A stretch of DNA of 64,000 nt from Oscillospiraceae bacterium (GTDB lineage Bacteria > Bacillota > Clostridia > Oscillospirales > Acutalibacteraceae): NCBI GenBank assembly GCA_015066085.1, contig SVPA01000003.1, forward strand, positions 34,312 through 98,311, given 5' to 3'. Of the stretch, positions 53,141-60,880 are shown in pieces. The notes below the pieces were generated by a model, which was not told the DNA's origin, made no database searches, and saw only the letters and a list, made by a program, of their open reading frames with translations. A program made the position numbers and the translations under genes. Position 1 is the first letter of the stretch; each line of letters opens with the position of its first letter.

Positions 53141-53782
53141 TTATTTAAAACATTCCATATTACTGTTGTACAACATACATCTTGTTATACTGTATGATGG
53201 CAGATTCGTTGCTCTTGTGTTATCAAAAGTATCCAGAATAAGTTTAGGATTTAAATTATTATTAGAACCTGCTGAAAGAATAAGAATAAGCGAATTGCCG
53301 TCTACATTGAACTCACTAATGAATTCCTTTAGGTTAATTATTTTGACTCCGCCCTTTTTCGTCTTTTTTTCAGCCTCGATTTTTTCAGATGACAAAAATT
53401 CGATTATTTCTTTACGATATAAGGAAATATCATCAAACTCAATCCTAAATTCAGCAAAAGCAACATCCCCTGCTTTCATAACGGGGTTATCAACCTTAAA
53501 AATTTCAATTCCTTTAGGCATGAGTTTCTTTAAATTGTTGCACACCGAATCAAGCGGATAGTCGTCATCATTCAGGCGGATATCCATAACTTCATAATTA
53601 CTATTAAACCCTAAAGACAGCGGAAGGGCAAAGGTAATATAAGGATGCGGATTAAAACCCTCCGAATACCAGACGGGAATTCCTGACATACGAACCATTC
53701 TAATCATAAAACGGTTCATATCAAGATGGGAAATGAATTTCATTCTCCCACTTTTTTTATAAAAGACTCTAACGCTTTTCAT
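53141..53782 (-). CDS. TIGR03936-type radical-SAM-associated protein (DUF2344)
   Basis: A 213-aa protein with the family opening RVFYKKSGRMKFISHLDMNR and GIPVWYSEGFNPHP. These proteins regularly accompany a TIGR03960 radical SAM gene, often before an RNase E/G gene. The ATG at 53782 lies inside the upstream gene by 14 bases. The exact role is unknown. Confidence 0.85.
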   Translation of the reverse strand: MKSVRVFYKKSGRMKFISHLDMNRFMIRMVRMSGIPVWYSEGFNPHPYITFALPLSLGFNSNYEVMDIRLNDDDYPLDSVCNNLKKLMPKGIEIFKVDNPVMKAGDVAFAEFRIEFDDISLYRKEIIEFLSSEKIEAEKKTKKGGVKIINLKEFISEFNVDGNSLILILSAGSNNNLNPKLILDTFDNTRATNLPSYSITRCMLYNSNMECFK

Positions 53783-55616
53783 AACAAACTCCTTCGCCAA
53801 AGCAGGTGGCGCCGCAACCTGCACACTTTTGTCTGCAGTTTTCGGTAGTAACGGCACTATGGGCTAATTTATTCTCTTTAATAAGAAAATCTTTACTCAC
53901 GCCATAGTCGAGGTGGTCCCAAGGTAAAATTTCATCATATTCTCTTCTGCGCGAAGCATAAAAAGTCGGGTCAAGACCACATTCCGAAAAGGCGTTTTCC
54001 CATTTTTTAAAGTCAAAACATTCGTCCCAACTATCAAACCGCTGACCCGATTTGAAAACTTTAAGTAAGACATCACAGAGTCTTCGGTCACCTCTTGCAA
54101 AAACACCTTCAAGAAGACTTGTATAACTTAGGTGGTAACTTACCGAAATCTTTTTGCTCTTTATACTTTCAAGTAGGTGCTGTTGTTTAGACGGAATTTC
54201 GTCAAAACTCACCTGCGGCTCAAACTGAAAAGGCGTGAAGGGTTTAGGAACAAAGGTTGAGGCACTAACCGAAACACTGACGGGCTTTCCTTTTTTTCGT
54301 AAAGGATTACTATAATATTCATCAACAACCTTTTGAGCAAGTTCTGCAATCCCCTCAAGGTCTTCATTAGTTTCTGTAGGAAGTCCCAGCATAAAGTAAA
54401 GTTTAACAGCATTATATCCCGATTCAAAAGCCATACGGCAGGTAGATATAACTTCATCTTCGGTAATATTCTTATTTATTACGTCACGAAGTCTTTGTGT
54501 TCCTGCTTCGGGAGCAAAAGTCAGACTGCTTTTTCTGACCGACTGAACCTTATCAAGCAAATCTTTCGGGAAATTATCTATTCTAAGCGAAGGCAAAGCA
54601 ATACTTACCTTACTGTCTTCACTCCAGGAAAGCATTTTGTTTAATAAATCTTTAATCTCTGTATAGTCGCTGGTAGAGAGCGAACATAAGGATACTTCGT
54701 CATACCCTGAAGATTCGCACAATGCCCTTGCCTGTCGGTCGGCAACTTCTGCAGATTTTTCTCTTACAGGTCTGTAAATATAACCCGCCTGACAGAAACG
54801 GCAACCTCTAATACAACCTCTGAAAATTTCTTCAACGGCCCTGTCATGCACTATATCAATAAACGGAACAATAAACTTGTCAGGATAATATACACTGCTT
54901 AAGTCTTTTATGATTCTTTTTTTAACCTTAGTCGGAACGCCTTTGTTTGCTAAGATATTTTTTATAGTGCCGTCATCATTATAATTAACATTATAAAGGG
55001 AAGGAACATAGACCCCTTCAATTTGAGAGGCTTTAAAAAGGAATTCACTTTTAGTACCACCGTTTGCTTTGACCTCTTTATAAAGGTCAATCACTTCTAA
55101 ATCAACCTCTTCGCCTTCGCCTAAAAAGAAAATATCAATAAAATCAGCAAGGGGTTCAGGGTTACAAGCACAAGGTCCACCCGCAACGACAACCGGGGTT
55201 GTCCAATCGGGACGGTCGCCGGTTCTTAGAGGCACTCCGGCAAGGTCAAGCATATTAAGAATATTGGTATACGACAACTCATACTGCAAGGTGAAACCAA
55301 TAAAATCAAAGGTTTTAATACTATCTTGGCTTTCAAGAGCAAAAAGAGGAATATTGTTTTTTCTCATTACCTCTTCGAAGTCTATCCAGGGGGCGAAAAC
55401 ACGCTCACACCATATATCTTCTCTTTGATTAAAAAGAGAATAAAGAATTTTCATTCCAAGGTGTGACATACCTATTTCATAAGTATCAGGAAAACAGAAA
55501 GCAAACCTTACATCAACCTTTTCCTTATCTTTTACAACACTATTAAGTTCACCGCCGGTATATCGACCGGGTTTTTGAACGCTTAACAATAATTCTTCAA
55601 ATTTTTTGTTTTCCAT
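53769..55616 (-). CDS. TIGR03960-type radical SAM protein with B12-binding-like N-terminus
   Basis: Radical SAM protein of 615 aa. The N-terminal region (about 1-200) resembles a cobalamin-binding fold without its canonical histidine motif. The cluster motif is CIRGCRFCQAG (C-x3-C-x2-C) near residue 260. A cysteine-rich tail CRQKCAGCGATCFGEGVC closes the protein and may bind another cluster. It precedes and overlaps the DUF2344 gene. The substrate is unknown. Confidence 0.87.
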   Translation of the reverse strand: MENKKFEELLLSVQKPGRYTGGELNSVVKDKEKVDVRFAFCFPDTYEIGMSHLGMKILYSLFNQREDIWCERVFAPWIDFEEVMRKNNIPLFALESQDSIKTFDFIGFTLQYELSYTNILNMLDLAGVPLRTGDRPDWTTPVVVAGGPCACNPEPLADFIDIFFLGEGEEVDLEVIDLYKEVKANGGTKSEFLFKASQIEGVYVPSLYNVNYNDDGTIKNILANKGVPTKVKKRIIKDLSSVYYPDKFIVPFIDIVHDRAVEEIFRGCIRGCRFCQAGYIYRPVREKSAEVADRQARALCESSGYDEVSLCSLSTSDYTEIKDLLNKMLSWSEDSKVSIALPSLRIDNFPKDLLDKVQSVRKSSLTFAPEAGTQRLRDVINKNITEDEVISTCRMAFESGYNAVKLYFMLGLPTETNEDLEGIAELAQKVVDEYYSNPLRKKGKPVSVSVSASTFVPKPFTPFQFEPQVSFDEIPSKQQHLLESIKSKKISVSYHLSYTSLLEGVFARGDRRLCDVLLKVFKSGQRFDSWDECFDFKKWENAFSECGLDPTFYASRRREYDEILPWDHLDYGVSKDFLIKENKLAHSAVTTENCRQKCAGCGATCFGEGVCYEKR

Positions 55617-55668
55617 AATTTCTCCAAGAACAATTTTTATATTATGATACATTAAATTTCATTTTCTT

Positions 55669-56247
55669 TCAACCTAATTTTTTTAAAATAAGCGGTAAAA
55701 AAAGATATATTACAAAAAGAATAGCGGAATAATTAAAAGTTAAGTTTTTAAGATTTAAAAGAAAAAAATAAATCAAAAGAAAACAAATAGAAAATGATGT
55801 TGCTAAAATTACAATTTTAACAAGTTTGTGCGGTAAAAATTTTAAGATAATAATTTCAAAAATACTTCCGCCGTCAAGCCCTTTTATCGGCAAAAGATTA
55901 TATAAGGACAAGACTAAATTGATTGCACAAAGTATTTCATTGTTTAATAACAAACCTACAACCGCAACAATTGCGTTAACAAAAGGACCAAAAAAGAGAG
56001 AAATAATTTTCTCGAAATCTTTTAAATTTTCTTCATACTCAATTCTGACCGTGCCAACTAAAAGTTTTACAGATTTAATTTTACATTTAAATAAATAAAG
56101 ACAAAATGTGTGGCCAATCTCATGCAAAATTACTGAGATTAAAGTAGGAATTACGATTCCAGAGCGGTCACTTGCGATAAATAGAGTTACTGCACAAGCA
56201 AAGATATAACTTATCTCAAATTTTACTCCGAAAAGCGTAAAACTCAA
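55669..56247 (-). CDS. SpoIVFB-like site-2 protease (M50 family)
   Basis: Membrane metalloprotease of 192 aa with HEIGH at residues 42-46 (zinc site) and a later LDGG element near residue 125, plus about five helices. It resembles SpoIVFB, which cleaves pro-sigma-K in the outer forespore membrane. It overlaps a 62-aa gene upstream by four bases, where SpoIVFA-like partners sit in other Clostridia, and precedes the radical-SAM pair. Housekeeping site-2 protease is the alternative. Confidence 0.78.
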   Translation of the reverse strand: MSFTLFGVKFEISYIFACAVTLFIASDRSGIVIPTLISVILHEIGHTFCLYLFKCKIKSVKLLVGTVRIEYEENLKDFEKIISLFFGPFVNAIVAVVGLLLNNEILCAINLVLSLYNLLPIKGLDGGSIFEIIILKFLPHKLVKIVILATSFSICFLLIYFFLLNLKNLTFNYSAILFVIYLFLPLILKKLG

Positions 56248-56432
56248 TCAGAATTCCCCTCATAAACGAGCGATTTATTTACATCAAATCTTGCATATTT
56301 TTCATATTCATTTTTAAGCGACTGAAAACTGTTAATATCTAAAAATCGCACGCAAGTAATAACTATAAATATAACTGTTATAAAGGCAATCTGAACGAAT
56401 ATAAGTATTCCAAGTTTTTTTAAGGTTTCCAT
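56244..56432 (-). CDS. Small membrane protein upstream of the site-2 protease gene
   Basis: A 62-aa protein with one membrane helix (about 8-28) and a short polar tail. It overlaps the protease gene by four bases (ATGA), which implies translational coupling and a shared task. I do not recognise a family. It could be a minimal partner of the protease; that is inference from position only. Confidence 0.6.
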   Translation of the reverse strand: METLKKLGILIFVQIAFITVIFIVITCVRFLDINSFQSLKNEYEKYARFDVNKSLVYEGNSD

Positions 56433-56521
56433 TTCATCTACTCCTTCAAGAAATTCTATTGTAAATGCAGTTTAATTATGATAATATAAATAATATAAAA
56501 TTTATGAACTTAGGAGTAATT

Positions 56522-58390
56522 ATGCCCTTTCTACCTATAACTGTAGATGAAATGAATAACTACGGTTGGGACAGACCCGATATTATAATAGTAAGCGGCG
56601 ACGCTTATGTTGACCATCCATCTTTTGGTACTGCGATAATCTCAAGAGTACTTTATAATGCAGGTTTTTCGGTTTGTATAATTCCGCAACCGGTTGGCGA
56701 CCAAGACTATATGCGTTTTGGTAAACCCCGTCTTGCTTTTTTTGTTAACGGCGGAAATATTGACTCAATGGTTGCACATTATACTGCCGCAAAAAAGAAA
56801 AGAAGCGATGATGCTTATACTCCCGGCGGAAAGGCGGGAAAGCGCCCTGACAGAGCAGTAATAACCTACTGCAAAAAACTTCGTGAACTTTACGGAGATA
56901 TTCCGATTGCAATAGGCGGCGTTGAAGCATCTCTTCGCCGTTTTGCTCACTATGACTATTGGGACGACAAGGTCAGACCCTCAATTTTAATTGATAGCGA
57001 CGCCGATATTTTAATGTTCGGTATGGGAGAAAAGCACGCAGTTGAGATTGCAAGAAGACTAAATTGCGGCGAAAAAATTTCTGAACTTACAGACATTTTA
57101 GGTACCGCATATAAAATTAAGACAACTGATTACGAATGGCGCAAGTGTACAGAATGTCCTTCTTTTGAAATGGTTAAAGAACCGACCCAGTCGTCTAAAA
57201 AACAATATGCGATTGCAACAAAAATTCAACAAGATGAGCATGACGCTGTAAGAGGCAGAACCATAATTCAAAAGCACGGAAAATATATTGTTGTTCAAAA
57301 TCCGCCTATGCCTCCCCTTACAACAAAAGAACTCGACGAAGTTTACGAACTTCCTTTTATGAGGGATTACCACCCGTCATACGAAAAATTTGGCGGTGTG
57401 CCCGGTATTGCAGAGGTTAAGTTTTCAATAGCGCATAACCGCGGTTGCTTTGGCGCATGTAATTTTTGCTCAATCGCATATCATCAAGGAAGACAGGTTG
57501 CGGTAAGAAGCCACGAATCGGTTCTAAAAGAGGCTGAAACTATATCTAAAATGAAAGATTTTAAGGGGTACATTCACGATGTCGGAGGTCCTACGGCGAA
57601 TTTTCGTTTTCCTTCTTGCCAAAAACAACTTGAAAGCGGACTTTGTTCAGGTAAAAAATGTCTTGCCCCGAAACCTTGTCCTAATTTAACCGTCGACCAC
57701 CGGGATTATCTTGAACTTCTTCGCAAAATAAGAAGAATTAAGGGGATTAAAAAAGTTTTTATCCGTTCAGGAATTCGTTTCGATTATCTCATAGCAGATA
57801 AGGACGAAGAATTCTTTAAAGAACTTGTTTTACACCACACAAGCGGTCAACTCAAAGTAGCCCCGGAACATTGCTCGGCTCAAGTTCTTTCGGCTATGGG
57901 AAAGCCGGAAATTGAAACATATCTTAAGTTTAAAAAGCGTTTTTATGAACTTACAAAAAGTGTTAATAAGGAACAGTTTCTAGTCCCCTATCTTATGTCG
58001 TCACACCCCGGAAGCACAATGAAAGATGCTATTGAACTTTCAGTCTTTCTAAAGAAAGAGGGACTGCGTCCGGAACAGGTGCAAGATTTTTATCCAACCC
58101 CGGGAACTGTTTCAACCTGTATGTATTATACCGGCCTTGACCCATATACAATGAATCCCATTTATACGGCAAAGACAATGGAGGAAAAAGCAGAACAACG
58201 AGCGCTTTTACAATATTTTCTTCCGCAAAATAAACAACTTGTTCTTCGTGCCCTTAAAAAATACGGTCGATATGACCTAATTGGAACGGGTAAGGACTGT
58301 CTTGTGGCTGATAATAGTCCAAACGGAAGAAAAACACATCAAATAAAAAAATCCGTTATCAGAAATAAGCACAAACCAAAGAAAAAATAA
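56522..58390 (+). CDS. YgiQ-family radical SAM protein
   Basis: A 622-aa radical SAM protein of the YgiQ type, with an N-terminal domain containing DIIIVSGDAYVDHPSFG, the cluster motif GCFGACNFCSI (C-x3-C-x2-C) near residue 310, and the C-terminal PEQVQDFYPTPGT that is diagnostic of the family. The ATG at 56522 has TAGGAG upstream. The reaction is unknown. It is a lone gene on the plus strand. Confidence 0.9.
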   Translation: MPFLPITVDEMNNYGWDRPDIIIVSGDAYVDHPSFGTAIISRVLYNAGFSVCIIPQPVGDQDYMRFGKPRLAFFVNGGNIDSMVAHYTAAKKKRSDDAYTPGGKAGKRPDRAVITYCKKLRELYGDIPIAIGGVEASLRRFAHYDYWDDKVRPSILIDSDADILMFGMGEKHAVEIARRLNCGEKISELTDILGTAYKIKTTDYEWRKCTECPSFEMVKEPTQSSKKQYAIATKIQQDEHDAVRGRTIIQKHGKYIVVQNPPMPPLTTKELDEVYELPFMRDYHPSYEKFGGVPGIAEVKFSIAHNRGCFGACNFCSIAYHQGRQVAVRSHESVLKEAETISKMKDFKGYIHDVGGPTANFRFPSCQKQLESGLCSGKKCLAPKPCPNLTVDHRDYLELLRKIRRIKGIKKVFIRSGIRFDYLIADKDEEFFKELVLHHTSGQLKVAPEHCSAQVLSAMGKPEIETYLKFKKRFYELTKSVNKEQFLVPYLMSSHPGSTMKDAIELSVFLKKEGLRPEQVQDFYPTPGTVSTCMYYTGLDPYTMNPIYTAKTMEEKAEQRALLQYFLPQNKQLVLRALKKYGRYDLIGTGKDCLVADNSPNGRKTHQIKKSVIRNKHKPKKK

Positions 58391-58424
58391 AAAATTCCGT
58401 ACACAATTGTGTACGGAATTTTTT
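58389..58424. terminator. Bidirectional terminator between ygiQ-like gene and metK
   Basis: A perfect 36-base palindrome centred at 58406/58407 has A and T tracts at its ends and serves the two convergent genes. Confidence 0.92.
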
Positions 58425-59602
58425 TATATGTTTGACTTGAGTAATTCAACTCTGTCAGTTTTTTCCCAGGCAACATCAATATCAGTTCTACCAATATGAC
58501 CGTATGCCGCAAGTTCTTTATATGAGGTTTCACGGAGTTTAAGGTCACGGATTATGGCGGCAGGACGAAGGTCAAACACCTTGTTAACGGCATTTGCAAG
58601 TTGCTCGTCGGAGTACTTTCCTGTTCCAAAGGTGTCAACCATAACCGAAACAGGTTTTGCAACACCGATAGCGTACGCAAGTTGAACTTCACACTTTTCA
58701 GCAAGACCTGCTGCAACAATATTTTTAGCAACATATCTTGCCGCATAGGCGGCAGAGCGGTCAACCTTTGTTGGGTCTTTACCCGAAAAAGCGCCGCCTC
58801 CGTGACGGGCAACACCGCCGTAGGTATCAACAATAATTTTTCTACCGGTAAGTCCTGTATCACCGGCGGGACCGCCCACAACGAAACGACCTGTCGGATT
58901 TATAAATACCTTAAAATCATCATCCTTAAACTGACTTGGAATAACTGGCATAATTACTTCCCTAAGTATATCTGCACGAAGTTGCTCGAGGGAAACATCA
59001 GCCGAATGCTGTGACGAAACAACTACTGTATCAAGACGAACGGGTTTGTTGTCTTCATATTCAATGGTAACCTGTGTTTTACCGTCGGGTTTAAGATAAG
59101 GAAGAACTCCCGCTTTTCTCACATCGGTAAGGCGCTTTGCCATTTTATGAGCAAGTGCGGTAGTCATAGGCATAAGTTCGGGGGTTTCGTTGCAAGCATA
59201 ACCGAACATCATACCCTGGTCACCAGCACCGAACTGGTTAAGTTCGTCACTCTCTCCCTCTTTAAGTTCCAATGAATTGTCAACACCAAGAGCAATATCT
59301 GGCGACTGTTTATCAAGCATAATATTTACTTTACAGGTATTACCGTCAAAAAAGTCTTCTTCACTTTTATATCCGATGTCACAAACAACCTCTCTGATAA
59401 TTCCCTCAATGTCGGGTTTCGCGGTTGTTGTAATTTCTCCCATAACCGTAATAATACCGGTACTTGCAAAGGTCTCACAGGCAACTCTGGACATTTTATC
59501 TTCTTTAAGCATTGCATCAAGTATAGCATCGGAAACTCGGTCGCAAACCTTGTCGGGATGACCCTCGGTAACAGATTCAGATGTAAATAGGAATTTAGAC
59601 AT
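58424..59602 (-). CDS. metK: S-adenosylmethionine synthetase
   Basis: Makes SAM from methionine and ATP. Motifs are EGHPDKVCD near the N-terminus, [12 protein letters not shown] and [16 protein letters not shown]. The length is 392 aa from the ATG at 59602 (GGAGG upstream); a longer frame would run across the riboswitch. Expression is controlled by the SAM-I riboswitch in its leader. Confidence 0.97.
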   Translation of the reverse strand: MSKFLFTSESVTEGHPDKVCDRVSDAILDAMLKEDKMSRVACETFASTGIITVMGEITTTAKPDIEGIIREVVCDIGYKSEEDFFDGNTCKVNIMLDKQSPDIALGVDNSLELKEGESDELNQFGAGDQGMMFGYACNETPELMPMTTALAHKMAKRLTDVRKAGVLPYLKPDGKTQVTIEYEDNKPVRLDTVVVSSQHSADVSLEQLRADILREVIMPVIPSQFKDDDFKVFINPTGRFVVGGPAGDTGLTGRKIIVDTYGGVARHGGGAFSGKDPTKVDRSAAYAARYVAKNIVAAGLAEKCEVQLAYAIGVAKPVSVMVDTFGTGKYSDEQLANAVNKVFDLRPAAIIRDLKLRETSYKELAAYGHIGRTDIDVAWEKTDRVELLKSNI

Positions 59603-59623
59603 ATAAACCTCCAAAAAAATTAA

Positions 59624-59747
59624 AAACCTCGCCAAAAGACGAGGTTTAATTTGCCTCATCTTTCGGAAAAATCCGCAGGATTTAGCACCTTGAAAAATCA
59701 GGTTGCCGGGCTTCACAGGGCCTGTCCCTCAGCCTCTCTTGATAAGG
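59624..59747 (-). promoter_or_regulatory. SAM-I (S-box) riboswitch with terminator, before metK
   Basis: On the minus strand the aptamer starts CTTATCAAGAGAGG (59747 down), continues GAGGGACAGGCCC and GAAGCCCGGCAACC, and P1 closes with GATGAG near 59653-59660. The expression platform is a terminator AAACCTCG / CGAGGTTT (59624-59647) followed by T. GATGAGG of P1 can also pair with CCTCGTC of the terminator, which is the antiterminator. Binding SAM should therefore stop transcription. Confidence 0.95.
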
Positions 59748-59778
59748 ATAATATTTAATTTTATTATCAACGGGTTAT

Positions 59779-59806
59779 ATTATAACATAATATCGAAATT
59801 TGTCAA
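59779..59806 (-). promoter_or_regulatory. Sigma-A promoter of metK
   Basis: On the minus strand TTGACA (59801-59806) and TATAAT (59779-59784) are 16 bp apart, upstream of the S-box. Confidence 0.78.
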
Positions 59807-59815
59807 TAAATATAA

Positions 59816-60481
59816 TTAAAACTTAACTTCAATGCCGAGCCAAAGCATTACAAAAATTGCCAAAACCAAGAAAATTAAAGCAACTACCGACAAAACGACA
59901 GATTTTGTAGTAACCTTGTATTTAGAATTATCAAGCGTTGAAACCAACCGAGCCTTTTTAAGAGCAGTTGTAAAAGGTTTATAGACTAAAAGCATAATCG
60001 AAGCATTCATAATGGTTTTAAAAAGGTTAAAGGGCAACAAGACGGTTGGAAGCATAGCAAGAACTGCTTGTGTTGGCATTTGGAAGTATAACGGGGTAAT
60101 AAATATGTTGGCAAGAAGCATAACTGCGGTTACACAGACAACGGTAAGTACCGAAGCAATAATAGCCCCTTTAAAGTTTCTTTTAGTTTTATAAACCAAC
60201 CCGCAAACAAGAGCAAAAGTTCCGCTTGAAAGAATGTTCATCACAAGGCCATAAACCCCGGTAGTGCTTATTGTCGCAAACTCAATAAGAGAAACAACAA
60301 GCACAGAAGCAAAGCCGTAAAAAGGACCGTAAAGCAAAGATATAATTGATATTACAGCATCTTTAAGGTCTAACGAGAGAAAACCGCTAACCTTAAACCC
60401 TACAGTACAAAAGGTCACCAGAAAAGCAACTGCTGTCAACATTGCCGAAACGGCAATTTTTTTAATTTGTTCGTTTTTCAT
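59816..60481 (-). CDS. ribU: Riboflavin ECF transporter S-component RibU
   Basis: Substrate-binding membrane protein for riboflavin, 221 aa with about six helices and the family segment DLKDAVISIISLLYGPFYG. It has no ATPase of its own and should use the shared EcfA1-EcfA2-EcfT module at 32-35 kb. The start is the ATG at 60481 with GGAGG upstream; the longer frame crosses the riboswitch. Control by FMN follows from the RFN element. Confidence 0.92.
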   Translation of the reverse strand: MKNEQIKKIAVSAMLTAVAFLVTFCTVGFKVSGFLSLDLKDAVISIISLLYGPFYGFASVLVVSLIEFATISTTGVYGLVMNILSSGTFALVCGLVYKTKRNFKGAIIASVLTVVCVTAVMLLANIFITPLYFQMPTQAVLAMLPTVLLPFNLFKTIMNASIMLLVYKPFTTALKKARLVSTLDNSKYKVTTKSVVLSVVALIFLVLAIFVMLWLGIEVKF

Positions 60482-60524
60482 TTTTTCCTCCAAAAATATA
60501 AAATTTGTTTCGGAAAGAAAAAGT

Positions 60525-60684
60525 CCCCAAGGAGTACACAACGTCCTTGGGGGTACACTTATAACATAAGAACTTTTTCTTCTTTCATCCGGACTATACC
60601 GTCGGCTTTGGAATTTCACCAAATCAGCCAAGTAGGCTCGCGGGCTTTACCGCCGGTGAGGAATTGCACCTCGCCCCGAAGACA
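60525..60684 (-). promoter_or_regulatory. FMN riboswitch (RFN element) with terminator, before ribU
   Basis: On the minus strand the aptamer (about 60684-60578) has CTTCGGGGCGAGGTGCAATT, ACCGGCGGTAAAGCCCGCGA, GGTGAAATTCC and GACGGTATAGTCCGGATG. The terminator stem CCCCAAGGA / TCCTTGGGG (60525-60552) with a following T-rich tail is the expression platform. FMN binding should turn ribU off. Confidence 0.95.
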
Positions 60685-60689
60685 TTATC

Positions 60690-60718
60690 ATTATATTCTT
60701 ATCTTTAAATTTTGTCAA
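60690..60718 (-). promoter_or_regulatory. Sigma-A promoter of ribU
   Basis: On the minus strand TTGACA (60713-60718) and TATAAT (60690-60695) are 17 bp apart. The -35 box begins five bases after the spo0A stop codon. Confidence 0.82.
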
Positions 60719-60722
60719 GCGT

Positions 60723-60806
60723 TTATGCAGCACGAAGTCTTAGTCTGATTTTATCAGCAATCATCGCAATAAATTCACTATTGGTAGGTTTGCCTCTGTC
60801 GGTTCG
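60723..60806 (-). pseudogene. spo0A: 3' fragment of spo0A (C-terminus only)
   Basis: On the minus strand the last codons read RTDRGKPTNSEFIAMIADK then IRLRLRAA and a stop. GKPTNSEFIAMIADK is the diagnostic end of the Spo0A DNA-binding domain. Upstream codons (from about 60807) no longer match Spo0A; 34-70 bases further lies a phage terminator and then a phage tail gene. The gene body, receiver domain and HTH are absent from the window. Whether this is a broken gene or a prophage-split gene that is restored on excision cannot be decided here. The exact breakpoint is uncertain by a few codons. Confidence 0.8.
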
Positions 60807-60837
60807 GCAAGTACAGTTAGACCAATGACAAATAAAC

Positions 60838-60874
60838 AAAAAAAGAGGGATAAGGCAGAAATGCCTTATCCCTT
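60838..60874 (-). terminator. Terminator of the phage tail operon
   Basis: The stem GGGATAAGGCA / TGCCTTATCCC (11 bp) with a TTTC loop is followed by seven T on the minus strand, between the last phage gene and the spo0A fragment. Confidence 0.92.
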
Positions 60875-60880
60875 TTAATT

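Noticed and set aside
59603..59716. Longer start for metK
   Set aside because: The extra residues translate the SAM riboswitch and terminator.
60482..60631. Longer start for ribU
   Set aside because: The extra residues translate the FMN riboswitch and terminator.
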